This document shows positions 1 to 7,838 of a DNA stretch of 40,351 nucleotides, one piece after another; the stretch's first letter is position 1; every line of letters starts with the position of its first letter. The notes under the pieces are model-generated. The model saw nothing but the letters and a program-made list of their open reading frames with translations, was not told where the DNA came from and did not search any database. Both the position numbers and the translations under genes were made by a program. The DNA comes from an uncultured Collinsella sp. Lineage in GTDB: Bacteria > Actinomycetota > Coriobacteriia > Coriobacteriales > Coriobacteriaceae. The DNA lies in the NCBI GenBank assembly GCA_900541685.1, contig UQKM01000019.1, positions 1 through 40,351 of the forward strand. Direction: 5' to 3'.

Positions 1-59
1 GTAGCGGGTGGTTTAAAGCTGGCCGCTGCGCGGCCAGCAGACTAAAGTCTTGAATGAAA

Positions 60-84
60 GGGCGCAGACCTTATGGTCGCGCCC
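60..84 (-). terminator. Candidate terminator hairpin downstream of yqeY-like gene
   Basis: Stem GGGCGC-GACC pairs with GGTC-GCGCCC around a TTAT loop, with one bulged A. On the minus strand it is followed by TTTCATT. It lies about 80 nt past the stop codon of the YqeY-like gene, so it is a plausible but weak intrinsic terminator. Confidence 0.45.
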
Positions 85-90
85 TTGAAA

Positions 91-163
91 TTGAACGTCA
101 GATTGCCGTGTGTACGGGTTTGCAGCGTCGAGCCGTTACGCGGTTTGGTAAAACCGCGTAACA
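91..163. repeat. Dispersed palindromic repeat, copy 1 (GTTACGCGG hairpin)
   Basis: A perfect 12-bp stem (135-146 with 151-162, arms GTTACGCGGTTT and AAACCGCGTAAC) with loop GGTA stands 3 nt from the stop codon of the YqeY-like gene. The hairpin and the sequence to its left (CAGATTGCCG, CAGCGTCG) recur at about 25207-25277 behind the Nudix gene. No protein is likely here; the overlapping reading frame only translates the repeat. Confidence 0.75.
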
Positions 164-165
164 AA

Positions 166-609
166 TTACGCGAGTTTGGCTCCAACGATCTTTGCTGCTG
201 CCGGCTTATCAAAGTTGCCGCCAGTGGCCTTACCCAGAGCGCCCATGACCTGGCCCATCTGCTTCTTGGACGTGGCGCCCAGCTCGGCGATGACCTGCTC
301 GATCAGGGCCTCGAGCTCCTCGCCCGAAACCTGCGCGGGCAGAAGGCTCTCCAGAATCTTGACCTGCTCGGTCAGGTTGTCGGTACGCTCTTGGTCGGTG
401 CCGGCCTTGATGGACATCTCCAGCGTCTCGCTCGTCTGCTTAATCAGACGCTTGATCATGCTGTTGACGTCTTCCTCGGTCACATCGCGGCGCTCGTTAA
501 CCTCGATATTCTTCACCTCGGCCTTGACCTGGCGAATGATGGACAGGCGAACCTTGTCCTTAGCCTTCATGGCCGCGATCATTTCCTTCTGCAGCTCTTC
601 GTTGGTCAT
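166..609 (-). CDS. GatB/YqeY domain-containing protein
   Basis: A 147-residue protein that matches the YqeY family: an N-terminal helical region rich in Lys, Arg and Glu, then the compact C-terminal helical domain shared with the tail of GatB, ending in the typical Gly-Ala-Leu-Gly-Lys...Asn-Phe-Asp stretch. In GatB this domain helps bind tRNA during amidation of mischarged tRNA; the role of free-standing YqeY is not settled. I chose the ATG at 607-609 because GAGAGG lies 8 nt ahead of it; a TTG two codons upstream would be only 2 nt from that site. It starts 54 nt after the foldase gene and is probably transcribed with it. Confidence 0.88.
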   Translation of the reverse strand: MTNEELQKEMIAAMKAKDKVRLSIIRQVKAEVKNIEVNERRDVTEEDVNSMIKRLIKQTSETLEMSIKAGTDQERTDNLTEQVKILESLLPAQVSGEELEALIEQVIAELGATSKKQMGQVMGALGKATGGNFDKPAAAKIVGAKLA

Positions 610-663
610 CTGCAAATCCTCTCTAATAGCGTGGGCGGCACTCGCGCGAGCACCGCCCCATGA

Positions 664-1884
664 TTACTCAGTCGTCGACGAATCGTCGGTCGAACTCTTG
701 GTAACGCCCTTCAGACTCACGTTATAGGGTACGTCCTTGGGCATGGGGTTGACGGTGATGTCGGCATCCTTCTTGTACTGCTCCAGCCACTCGCTGTACG
801 CAGTGCTGGCCGCTTGCGTCTTCACCACGTTGGAGACGTACTTTTTGATGGCCTTGGGCACCTGGTTGATGTCATCAACCTGATTATCGACATGGAAGTA
901 GTCGGTGCACTTGATGATGTGGTAGCCATAGGTCGACTCGATGACTTCGCTCACGTCGCCCTTGTTGAGCCCCTCGAGCGCCGTCTGGTAGCTGTCGACA
1001 AAGGTGGTGAGCTTATCCCAGCCCACATCGCCCTTCTTCTCCTTGGAACCGGTGTCCTCGGAGTACTGCTCAACGGCGTCCTCAAAGCTCAGCTCACCGG
1101 AGTTGATCTTGTCCAGGCACTCCTGCGCCTTGGCCTTGGCGGCAGCCTTGTTCTCGTCGGAAGCGTCGGAATCAACCTTGATCAGGATGTTCGACGAGCG
1201 GCGGGCGTCGTTGTAGCTGGACAGGTTTTCGTTGATGTAATCGACGATCTCGCTGTCCTTGGGCTTGCTCGTGGGCGCGACGGCATCCTTGAGTTTCTGC
1301 TGCGCCAGACTCTCCTTGAGCGAATCCTTGTAGGTATCCTCGGTATAGCCGTAGGTCTTGAGGGTCTTCTTAAAGGCCTTGGCACCGCCCGCGCTCTTGC
1401 ATGCGTCCTTCCAAGCCTTCTCGACCTCCTCGTCCGACACCGTCACGCCGTTCTCCTTCTGTGCCTGTTGAAGCAGAATCTGCTGCGTGTAGGAGTCGAT
1501 GAGTTGCTTGCGGTACTTCTTGGGCGTGAGGTCGTTGTCGACCAGGTACTGCGCCCAGTCCTTGTCATTGGTGTAGCCGTAGGACGTGCGCATGCTCATG
1601 ATCTGCTTGGTCACGGTGTCCTCGGTGAGGTTGGTGCCGTTGATAGTGGCAGCTACACCGCCGGTAAGCTTGTAGCCCGAGGTATCCTCTGCCTGCGACA
1701 TCAGGCCGGAGCACGCCATGGCCGAGACGGAAAGCAGCATTGCCAGCACGCCGATGACCACCAGAACGATCTTGACGGTCTTGGACACGCGGGTCTTGCG
1801 CTGCTTCTTGCGAGAGCTGGAGGCGGCGCGAGCCTGCTGCTCGGGCGTCGGCTCGGGTGCGGGGTTCTTTTTCTTATTTGCCAT
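664..1884 (-). CDS. Membrane-anchored parvulin-type peptidyl-prolyl isomerase (PrsA/SurA-like foldase)
   Basis: A 406-residue extracytoplasmic folding factor. Residues 1-35 are a basic, Pro/Lys/Arg-rich cytoplasmic tail, 36-57 a hydrophobic segment ending in Ser-Ala-Met-Ala-Cys, which is a poor lipobox, so it may be a lipoprotein or a single-pass anchor. Residues 75-205 form a SurA_N-like chaperone helical region, and about 228-332 is the PpiC rotamase domain (SSNILIKV start, GDVGW centre, YGYHIIK end). The family isomerises Xaa-Pro bonds in exported proteins. The start at 1884 has AAAGG 6 nt ahead; the longer frame reaching 1983 would translate through an intergenic repeat. Secreted proteins such as the GH31 enzyme are possible clients (inference). 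Confidence 0.88.
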   Translation of the reverse strand: MANKKKNPAPEPTPEQQARAASSSRKKQRKTRVSKTVKIVLVVIGVLAMLLSVSAMACSGLMSQAEDTSGYKLTGGVAATINGTNLTEDTVTKQIMSMRTSYGYTNDKDWAQYLVDNDLTPKKYRKQLIDSYTQQILLQQAQKENGVTVSDEEVEKAWKDACKSAGGAKAFKKTLKTYGYTEDTYKDSLKESLAQQKLKDAVAPTSKPKDSEIVDYINENLSSYNDARRSSNILIKVDSDASDENKAAAKAKAQECLDKINSGELSFEDAVEQYSEDTGSKEKKGDVGWDKLTTFVDSYQTALEGLNKGDVSEVIESTYGYHIIKCTDYFHVDNQVDDINQVPKAIKKYVSNVVKTQAASTAYSEWLEQYKKDADITVNPMPKDVPYNVSLKGVTKSSTDDSSTTE

Positions 1885-1950
1885 AGTTGGCCTTTCGCAT
1901 AACGAATCGAACAAACGCCATTGTGTCACAACGCAGCCCCCGCGGCACGC

Positions 1951-2003
1951 TTGGTGCATTGGGGACAGGTTAATCTGCACCATTTTGGTGCAAAGGGGAC
2001 AGC
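1951..2003. repeat. GGGGACAGG box repeat, copy 1 (tandem pair)
   Basis: Two direct copies of TTGGTGCANNGGGGACAG (1951-1968 and 1985-2002) with an inner palindrome TGCACC-GGTGCA. The same box, with TTGCACCA, occurs in the opposite orientation at 36441-36505, and GGGGACAGG alone near 4540. The pattern resembles REP-like sequences that accompany REP-associated transposases, but no transposase gene is in the window. Confidence 0.65.
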
Positions 2004-2019
2004 TCTGGCAGCCGGCACC

Positions 2020-2484
2020 TTAGAAGTGGCGGCGGATGGCGTCGACCATGCCCTGGGACGTGGTCTGGCCGAGCACGTCGGCTGCGGCATCGGCGTCCAT
2101 AAAGATGTTCATGAGCGCCTGCAGGGCCTCGACCTGGCCGCCCGGCTCGGCGATGCCCAGATTGATGACGATCTGCGCCGGCACCGGAGCGCCCATGCCA
2201 GCCATAGCGTTAAATGTCACGGGCGCGGCGGGCTTCACCACCGCGATATAGGGCTTGGCCACAAACCCCGGATCGGTATGCGGAATGGCAATGTTTGCCG
2301 CCGGCATGGCAAGACCCGTGGGATAGGCATCCTCGCGCGTGCGAACGGCGTCGAACCAACCGTCGGCAATGTAGCCACGCGGTACAAGCTCGCCCTCAAG
2401 CCGCGCGAACACCTCATCCGGCGTCGCACACTCCCAATCAAAAAACACCAGCTCAGGCGCAAACAGCGCTTCGTTATCCGCCAT
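2020..2484 (-). CDS. PTS sugar transporter subunit IIA (fructose/galactitol type)
   Basis: A 154-residue PTS_EIIA type 2 domain. It accepts phosphate from HPr and passes it to a IIB partner. The phosphorylated histidine is probably His69 in the stretch Asn-Ile-Ala-Ile-Pro-His-Thr-Asp, which is the family signature. The C-terminal half has the expected Val-Ile-Asn-Leu-Gly...Leu-Met-Asn-Ile-Phe pattern. AGAGAGG stands about 7 nt before the ATG. No IIB or IIC gene is adjacent, so it is an orphan whose sugar cannot be named; GatA-like proteins are the closest guess. It is separated from the foldase gene by the GGGGACAGG repeat and from purN by a terminator. Confidence 0.85.
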   Translation of the reverse strand: MADNEALFAPELVFFDWECATPDEVFARLEGELVPRGYIADGWFDAVRTREDAYPTGLAMPAANIAIPHTDPGFVAKPYIAVVKPAAPVTFNAMAGMGAPVPAQIVINLGIAEPGGQVEALQALMNIFMDADAAADVLGQTTSQGMVDAIRRHF

Positions 2485-2533
2485 GCGCTCACCTCTCTCA
2501 CCTAGTCATTCAAGAACGTCCCCGATGACTACC

Positions 2534-2577
2534 CAAAACAAAAGGTGGCCACACGCGCCTTGGCGCCAATGACCACC
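2534..2577 (-). terminator. Terminator after purN
   Basis: On the minus strand a GGTGG/CCACC outer stem and a GCGCC/GGCGC inner stem are followed by TTTTGTTTTG. It lies 33 nt past the purN stop codon and closes the purF-purM-purN unit. Confidence 0.7.
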
Positions 2578-2609
2578 CTAACCACTCAACTAAATTGCAC
2601 TGTGCACCG

Positions 2610-3311
2610 CTAGCCGCGGGGCGCATCAATTGCGACCTTGCCGTTCTCCAGCACGTGGACGCGGCCATCGGCGAGCATCTGCACGACCTCGGGATACAGC
2701 ACGTGCTCAATCGCGTGGATGTGCTCCTCAAGCGTGTCGACGTCCCAGCCCTCCTCAACAGCCAGCGCACGCTGGGCAATGATGGGGCCGTTGTCGTAGA
2801 TCTCGTTGGCAAAGTGCACGGTCACGCCGGTCACCTTGACGCCGCGCGCAAAGGCATCGTCAATCGCGTGGGCGCCGGTAAAGCTCGGCAGCAGCGCCGG
2901 GTGTAGGTTGACCACACGATTGGGGAACGCCGCCAGCAGCGGCGTGTGCACCATGCGCATGTAGCCAGCCATGACCACATACTCGCAGCCACGCTCGAGC
3001 AGCTCGTGCGCGATAATCTCGTCAGCCGCGATGGGGTCGGCATAGACATCCTTGGACAGCGTAAGCGTCTGGATACCTGCACGCTCGGCGCGCTGCAAGC
3101 CCTTGGCCGAAGGACGGCTCGACACCACAAGTTCAATCGAGGCGTTGAGCTTGCCGGCGGCGATCAGGTCGATCAGCGCCTGCAGGTTGGTACCCGAGCC
3201 GCTGATAAGCACGCCAATCTTGAGCGGCTCGACCGTATCGGTGCCGGTCGGACGGGTATACGGGTCCCAAGCCAGGACCTCGGCGGCAGCCGTCTGCTCG
3301 TTAGCGCTCAT
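2610..3311 (-). CDS. purN: Phosphoribosylglycinamide formyltransferase (GART)
   Basis: A 233-residue PurN. It transfers the formyl group of 10-formyl-THF to glycinamide ribonucleotide, the third step of purine synthesis. The core begins with IGVLISGSGTNLQAL, the phosphate-binding loop. The catalytic Asn and His are in VVNLHPALLPSF and the catalytic Asp in YDNGPII, so all three key residues are present. About 30 residues of unconserved sequence precede the core. The ATG at 3311 overlaps the purM stop by 11 nt, which points to translational coupling; its own ribosome site is weak. A start at 3350 is possible but would overlap purM by 50 nt. Confidence 0.93.
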   Translation of the reverse strand: MSANEQTAAAEVLAWDPYTRPTGTDTVEPLKIGVLISGSGTNLQALIDLIAAGKLNASIELVVSSRPSAKGLQRAERAGIQTLTLSKDVYADPIAADEIIAHELLERGCEYVVMAGYMRMVHTPLLAAFPNRVVNLHPALLPSFTGAHAIDDAFARGVKVTGVTVHFANEIYDNGPIIAQRALAVEEGWDVDTLEEHIHAIEHVLYPEVVQMLADGRVHVLENGKVAIDAPRG

Positions 3312-4404
3312 CGGAGTACACGACCTTACCGGAACCCTCGACGCACTCACCCACGCGGAACGGCTTCTCGCCCAGCGCGACCAGGGCCTCGGTAACCGCG
3401 GCTTCGTCCTCGGGAGCGGCGATCAGGCACAGGCCAACGCCCATGTTGAAGGTCTTGCATGCCTCGTTGGGCGCGAGCTCGGCCTGACGCGACACGTAGG
3501 TGATGACGGGCGGAACATCCCAGCCCATCTCGGCGCCGTTGCGGGTGACCACAGCGTCGACGTCGTCGGCAAGCGCGCGGTTGAGGTTTTCGGTAATACC
3601 GCCACCGGTGATGTGGGCAATGGCATGAACGTTGGCGCCACCGCGGAGCAGCTCCAGAATCGGCTTCACATAAATGCGCGTGGGAGCCAGCAGAGCGTCG
3701 GCCAGCGAAGCGCCGCCGAGCTCCTCGAGCGGACGGCTCAGTTCCTCGGCCTTAGCGGCGGCCTCGGGCGTGCCCGGCTTGATGCCGTCGACACCGATGA
3801 CCTTACGCACGAGTGAGTAGCCGTTGGAGTGCACGCCGGTGGAAGGCAGACCCAGGATCACATCGCCGGGGCGAACGTTCGCGGGGTCAAGCATCTTGGG
3901 ACGATCGACAACACCCACGGTAAAGCCGGCGAGGTCGTAGTCGGCGGGAGCCATGACGCCGGGGTGCTCGGCCATCTCGCCGCCCACGAGCGCGCAGCCC
4001 GCGAGCTTGCAGCCGTCGGCCACACCCTTGATAATCTTTGCCATGTGCTCGGCCTCGATGTGACCGATGGCAACGTAGTCCAGGAAGAACAGCGGCTCGG
4101 CGCCCGAAGCCAGAATATCGTTGACGCACATAGCGACCAGGTCCTGGCCAACCGTCTCGTGACGGTCCATGATCTGGGCGAGCACGAGCTTGGTGCCCAC
4201 GCCGTCGGTACCGCTAATCAGGATCGGGTCTTCCATATCCTTGAGCGCGGCGGCCGAGAACAGGCCGCCAAAGCCACCGATGCCACCGATAACCTCGGAA
4301 CGGTTAGTGTCCTTGACCATCTGCTTAATCGCGTCGACGGCGCGGCCGCCCTCGGCGGTATCGACGCCGGCGTCCTCGTACGTCACATGCTTGCTGTCGC
4401 CCAT
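3301..4404 (-). CDS. purM: Phosphoribosylformylglycinamidine cyclo-ligase (AIR synthetase)
   Basis: A 367-residue PurM, slightly longer than the usual 340-350. It closes the imidazole ring to give AIR with ATP hydrolysis. Diagnostic stretches are GTDGVGTKL, VNDILASGAEPLFFLDY, GGEMAEHPGVM and LPSTGVHSNGYSL, in the usual order, followed by the AIRS_C domain with ITGGGITENLNR. A good AGGAAGG site precedes the ATG. It lies between purF (157 nt upstream, with a hairpin in the gap) and purN (overlapping). Confidence 0.96.
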   Translation of the reverse strand: MGDSKHVTYEDAGVDTAEGGRAVDAIKQMVKDTNRSEVIGGIGGFGGLFSAAALKDMEDPILISGTDGVGTKLVLAQIMDRHETVGQDLVAMCVNDILASGAEPLFFLDYVAIGHIEAEHMAKIIKGVADGCKLAGCALVGGEMAEHPGVMAPADYDLAGFTVGVVDRPKMLDPANVRPGDVILGLPSTGVHSNGYSLVRKVIGVDGIKPGTPEAAAKAEELSRPLEELGGASLADALLAPTRIYVKPILELLRGGANVHAIAHITGGGITENLNRALADDVDAVVTRNGAEMGWDVPPVITYVSRQAELAPNEACKTFNMGVGLCLIAAPEDEAAVTEALVALGEKPFRVGECVEGSGKVVYSDER

Positions 4405-4529
4405 CTGAGCCTTCCTCTCCCACTACCGTGGCGCCGCACGGGCGCCAAACGGTGCTCATAGTTGCGTTCATTTCGGCGCGCGCCATAACAGCACGCGCCG
4501 TCATATCAACAAAACAGCAGGTAAAACCT

Positions 4530-4566
4530 ACCAAAATAAACCTGTCCCCATATGGCAGGTTTTATG
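4530..4566 (-). repeat. GGGGACAGG box repeat, copy 2, in the purF-purM gap
   Basis: On the minus strand an AAACCTG...CAGGTTT stem (7 bp, 11-nt loop containing GGGGA) begins at the purF stop codon and is followed by ATTTTGGTAGG. The GGGGACAGG core matches the repeats at 1961 and 36451. The hairpin plus short T-run could cause partial termination between purF and purM, but that is inference. Confidence 0.5.
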
Positions 4567-6232
4567 CCTCGCCGTGCTCCTCTTCCCAGCTGCGGTCGTC
4601 GTATTTCTCGATCACGGCGTCGTCGTCAAAGTGCAGCGGCTTGTCCAGGTTGCGGGGCTTAAAGCCCTCCATAAACTTGTCGCGGCCAAAGCTCTCGGGA
4701 ATCGCCACGGGGTAGCGGCCGGTAAAGCACGCATCGCAGTAACCGCCCTTGGGCATGACCTTAAGCAGGCCCTCGACCGAAAGGAAGGCCAGCGAATCGG
4801 CGCCGATATACTCGCAAATCTCGTCGACCGTCTTGTTGGCGCTGATAAGCTGCGACTGCACGTCGGTATCGATACCGTAGAAGCACGGCCAGATGACCTC
4901 GGGCGAGTTGATGCGGATATGAATCTCCTTGGCGCCGGCGTTGCGCAGCATCTTGACGAGCTGCACCATGGTGGTGCCGCGCACGATGGAGTCGTCGATG
5001 ACGACCAGGCGCTTGCCCTCGATGTTGTCGCGCAGCGGGTTGAGTTTCATACGCACGCCCATGGCGCGCAACTCCTGCGTAGGCTCGATAAACGTACGGC
5101 CCACGTAGCGGTTCTTGATAAGGCCCTCGCCAAAGGGAATACCGCTCTCGTGCGAATACCCCTCCGCAGGCGGCAGGCCGGAGTCGGGCACGCCGATGAC
5201 CAGGTCGGCCTCGACAGGCTCCTCATGTGCCAGCTGACGACCCATGTCGTAACGGCAGGCATAGACGCTCTTGCCGTTCATGATGGAGTCGGGGCGGGCA
5301 AAGTAGACCTGCTCAAAGATGCAGTTGGCGGGCTCTTCGGCTGCAGGCACGCCCTGCTCGGATACCAGGCCCTCGGCGCTGATGCGCAAGATCTCGCCGG
5401 GACGGACGTCACGGACGTACTCGGCACCCACGATGTCGAGTGCGCAGGTCTCGGAAGCAACGACCCAGCCGCCGGCGCGCGTGACACGGACGGCGGAGTC
5501 GACCGTCGCGGCGCCGTCCTGCGACGGCAGCTGCGAAACGGCTGCGGCATCGGCCTGGTCCAGACCCTCGTCCACCAGCTTGCCCAGCACGAGCGGGCGA
5601 ATGCCGTGTGGATCGCGGAATGCGTAGAGCGCCTGCTCGTTGATGAGCGTCATGGCGTAGCCGCCGCGCACGAGCTCCATGGTCTTGCGAATACCCTCGC
5701 GCAGGTGGCCCGTACGCTGGGTAAAGTAGCCGATAAGCTTGGTCGCGACCTCGGAATCCGAATTGGAGAGGAACGGCACGCCCAGCTCGATCAGCTGACG
5801 GCGCAGCTCGTCGGTGTTGACGAGGGTGCCGTTGTGCGCGAGCGCGATAATGACGCTATTGATGGTAGAGAGGTGCGGCTGAGAGGCTTCCCAGCTCTTG
5901 GCACCGGCAGTGCCGTAGCGCACATGACCCACGGCCAGCTGGCCGGAGAGCGTCGACAGGTCGGCGTTGGAGAACACGCGGTCGAGCAGGCCCAGATCTT
6001 TGCGGACCATAACCGTGCCGCCGTCACCCACGGCGATTCCAGCCGATTCCTGGCCACGGTGCTGCAGCGCACGCAGGCCAAAGTACGTCAGTCGAGCCAC
6101 GTCGCGATCGGGCGCCCATACGCCGAAAATGCCACATTCCTCATGCAGCTGGTCGGAGTCCGGATCATACGTCGACATGGTGTTCACCTGTCCCGCGGCA
6201 CGCTCGGCCGCGCGGATGGTTTCTTGAGACAT
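4562..6232 (-). CDS. purF: Amidophosphoribosyltransferase
   Basis: A 556-residue PurF, the committed step of purine synthesis (glutamine plus PRPP to phosphoribosylamine). The class II glutaminase starts at Cys33 (HEECGIFGVW) after a short propeptide. The PRPP loop is VVIDDSIVRGTT. Cysteines in ANCIFE, WPCFYGID and YCDACFTG fit the four ligands of the [4Fe-4S] cluster of the Bacillus-type enzyme. The ATG at 6232 has AGGGG 6 nt ahead; an internal ATG at 6178 with AGGTG would leave a 14-residue propeptide, closer to the usual 11, and is a real alternative. It is the first gene of the purF-M-N unit. Confidence 0.96.
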   Translation of the reverse strand: MSQETIRAAERAAGQVNTMSTYDPDSDQLHEECGIFGVWAPDRDVARLTYFGLRALQHRGQESAGIAVGDGGTVMVRKDLGLLDRVFSNADLSTLSGQLAVGHVRYGTAGAKSWEASQPHLSTINSVIIALAHNGTLVNTDELRRQLIELGVPFLSNSDSEVATKLIGYFTQRTGHLREGIRKTMELVRGGYAMTLINEQALYAFRDPHGIRPLVLGKLVDEGLDQADAAAVSQLPSQDGAATVDSAVRVTRAGGWVVASETCALDIVGAEYVRDVRPGEILRISAEGLVSEQGVPAAEEPANCIFEQVYFARPDSIMNGKSVYACRYDMGRQLAHEEPVEADLVIGVPDSGLPPAEGYSHESGIPFGEGLIKNRYVGRTFIEPTQELRAMGVRMKLNPLRDNIEGKRLVVIDDSIVRGTTMVQLVKMLRNAGAKEIHIRINSPEVIWPCFYGIDTDVQSQLISANKTVDEICEYIGADSLAFLSVEGLLKVMPKGGYCDACFTGRYPVAIPESFGRDKFMEGFKPRNLDKPLHFDDDAVIEKYDDRSWEEEHGEA

Positions 6233-6274
6233 GGTATCCCCTCAGAGCCTCGTATTTTTGGCGTTACCTGCCCT

Positions 6275-6280
6275 ATTATA
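6275..6280 (-). promoter_or_regulatory. -10 box for purF
   Basis: A perfect TATAAT on the minus strand, 42 nt before the purF ATG. No good -35 hexamer is seen at 16-18 nt, so it may need an activator or may not be the main start site. Confidence 0.5.
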
Positions 6281-6463
6281 CGCACGGCAAGACAAGCACT
6301 CCCGCGCATGAACAGCGCTTTTTAAAAGCCCACCGAGCTAATAATCAGTTTTGTTGCCAAACATTTTATCGGTCTGTCCAGTGCAAGCGCCCGCCCCCCC
6401 AGATGGCCGCCGCGTCCACCGTTGGGGATTACAAAGTTGCAATTGGGACGTTCGTCCTGTCTT

Positions 6464-6492
6464 TTGGCAGGTCGGCGGCGTATCCTTATAAC
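6464..6492 (+). promoter_or_regulatory. Sigma-70 type promoter for the CmpB-family gene
   Basis: TTGGCA, 17-nt spacer, TATAAC, ending 26 nt before the ATG of the plus-strand membrane protein gene. The ribosome site GAAAGG follows. Confidence 0.7.
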
Positions 6493-6518
6493 CTACAACA
6501 AAGCGAGAAAGGTTCTGT

Positions 6519-7748
6519 ATGGATCGAAACGAACTCGACCCCAGCGTCCCCAGCGCCACAGAGGTCAAGAAGATTCCCCTCATCATTAAGGTGTACGCCG
6601 TCCTGTGCATCCTTTCCGGCGTGGGCACGCTCCCGTCGGTCGCTGCCTTTATGTGGCAGGTCATCACGGCACTTGTTAACGGCAACGCCACCGAAAAGCT
6701 CGGCGACAACACGCTCGTCGCAGTCGGCCTTATCGTCGCCGGCATCATGCTCTCTGCGGCAAGCGCCGTCATCCTAATCATCTTTGGCCTGGACCTTATC
6801 AAAAACCAGCGCCGCAACGCCGCCCGCCTGTCCTACATCCTTATTGCATTCACCGTCGTCGAGCTTTTGGTCGACGTGATGCTCCAGGGCATCGGGCCCT
6901 TCCTGCTGCGTCCCGCGATCCAGCTCGGCATCCTCGTCGCACTTTCGGCAACCGTCGACCCCACGCTTCGTCAGGAGCGCGAACTGCAGCGCCGCCTGCA
7001 GGAGATGCTCGACCGCGACGCCGCCGCCGAGGGCATGCTCGGGCGCGATGAAACCGGCGAAGGCTACATCAAGCTCAACTACTTCAACCTGTTCTGGGTA
7101 TTCTTTGTCTGCTGCGTGCTCGGCCTGATCGCCGAGGACATCTGGCACATGACGGTCGACGACCCGGGCGTCTACCAGAACCGCGCCGGCATGCTGTTTG
7201 GTCCCTTCAGTCCCATCTACGGATTTGGCGCCGTGCTCATGACCATGGTGCTTAACCGCTTCTACAAAAAGAACCCCATCATCATTTTCCTGGTGAGCGC
7301 CCTGCTCGGCGCCAGCTTTGAGGTGTTCGTGGGCTGGTTTATGCAGACCGCGTTTGGCGTGGTCTCGTGGAGCTACTCGCACATAACGCTGTTCGGTTTG
7401 CCCGATCCGCTCGTGGTCCTCACGGGCGGACGCACCTGCACGGGCTTCGCCTGCCTGTGGGGCCTGGGCGGCCTCATCTGGATCAAGCTGCTGCTGCCGA
7501 GGCTGCTTAAGCTTATCAACAAGATCCCCTGGAAGAGCCGCTACTCGGCCACCGTCATCTTTACCGTTATCATGCTGGTCGACGGCGTCATGACGCTGCA
7601 GTCGCTCGACTACTGGTACCAGCGCGTTAACGGCACGGAGCCGGACATTCCCGTCGCACAGTTCTACGGAGAGCACTTCGATAACGAGTACATGGAAAAC
7701 CGCTTCCAGAGCATGACCATGAGCCCCAAGGATGCGACACGCGTATAG
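6519..7748 (+). CDS. CmpB-family integral membrane protein (putative ABC transporter permease)
   Basis: A 409-residue membrane protein. The N-terminal half (about residues 20-145) has four hydrophobic segments, then a charged linker (about 150-185). The C-terminal half starts at Asn-Tyr-Phe-Asn-Leu-Phe-Trp (about 187) and carries the stretch Gly-Pro-Phe-Ser-Pro-Ile-Tyr-Gly-Phe-Gly (228-237), which is typical of the family annotated as putative ABC transporter permease (CmpB/DUF1113). No ATPase gene is next to it, and the transport role of the family is not proven. It has its own promoter and is the only plus-strand gene in the first 32 kb. GAAAGG precedes the ATG. Confidence 0.8.
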   Translation: MDRNELDPSVPSATEVKKIPLIIKVYAVLCILSGVGTLPSVAAFMWQVITALVNGNATEKLGDNTLVAVGLIVAGIMLSAASAVILIIFGLDLIKNQRRNAARLSYILIAFTVVELLVDVMLQGIGPFLLRPAIQLGILVALSATVDPTLRQERELQRRLQEMLDRDAAAEGMLGRDETGEGYIKLNYFNLFWVFFVCCVLGLIAEDIWHMTVDDPGVYQNRAGMLFGPFSPIYGFGAVLMTMVLNRFYKKNPIIIFLVSALLGASFEVFVGWFMQTAFGVVSWSYSHITLFGLPDPLVVLTGGRTCTGFACLWGLGGLIWIKLLLPRLLKLINKIPWKSRYSATVIFTVIMLVDGVMTLQSLDYWYQRVNGTEPDIPVAQFYGEHFDNEYMENRFQSMTMSPKDATRV

Positions 7749-7769
7749 CGCTCACCGCGCCCAAAACGC

Positions 7770-7809
7770 AAAATGCCCGCCGGTATCACACGTACCGGTG
7801 GGCATTTTT
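7770..7809. terminator. Bidirectional terminator
   Basis: Stem AAAATGCCC-CCGGTA with TACCGG-GGGCATTTT (one G-T mismatch), flanked by A and T runs on both sides. It serves the plus-strand membrane protein gene and the converging purE-sortase-MoaE unit. Confidence 0.85.
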
Positions 7810-7838
7810 ATAAACGATCCTTCTATCGACGCAATCCT

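Noticed and set aside
73..663. Plus-strand frame that translates the GTTACGCGG repeat
   Set aside because: Its only similarity to the frame at 25206 comes from the shared DNA repeat; the rest is antisense to the YqeY-like gene.
6394..6400. Run of seven C between purF and the CmpB-family gene
   Set aside because: Shorter than usual variable tracts and upstream of the mapped promoter elements, so a switch role is not supported.
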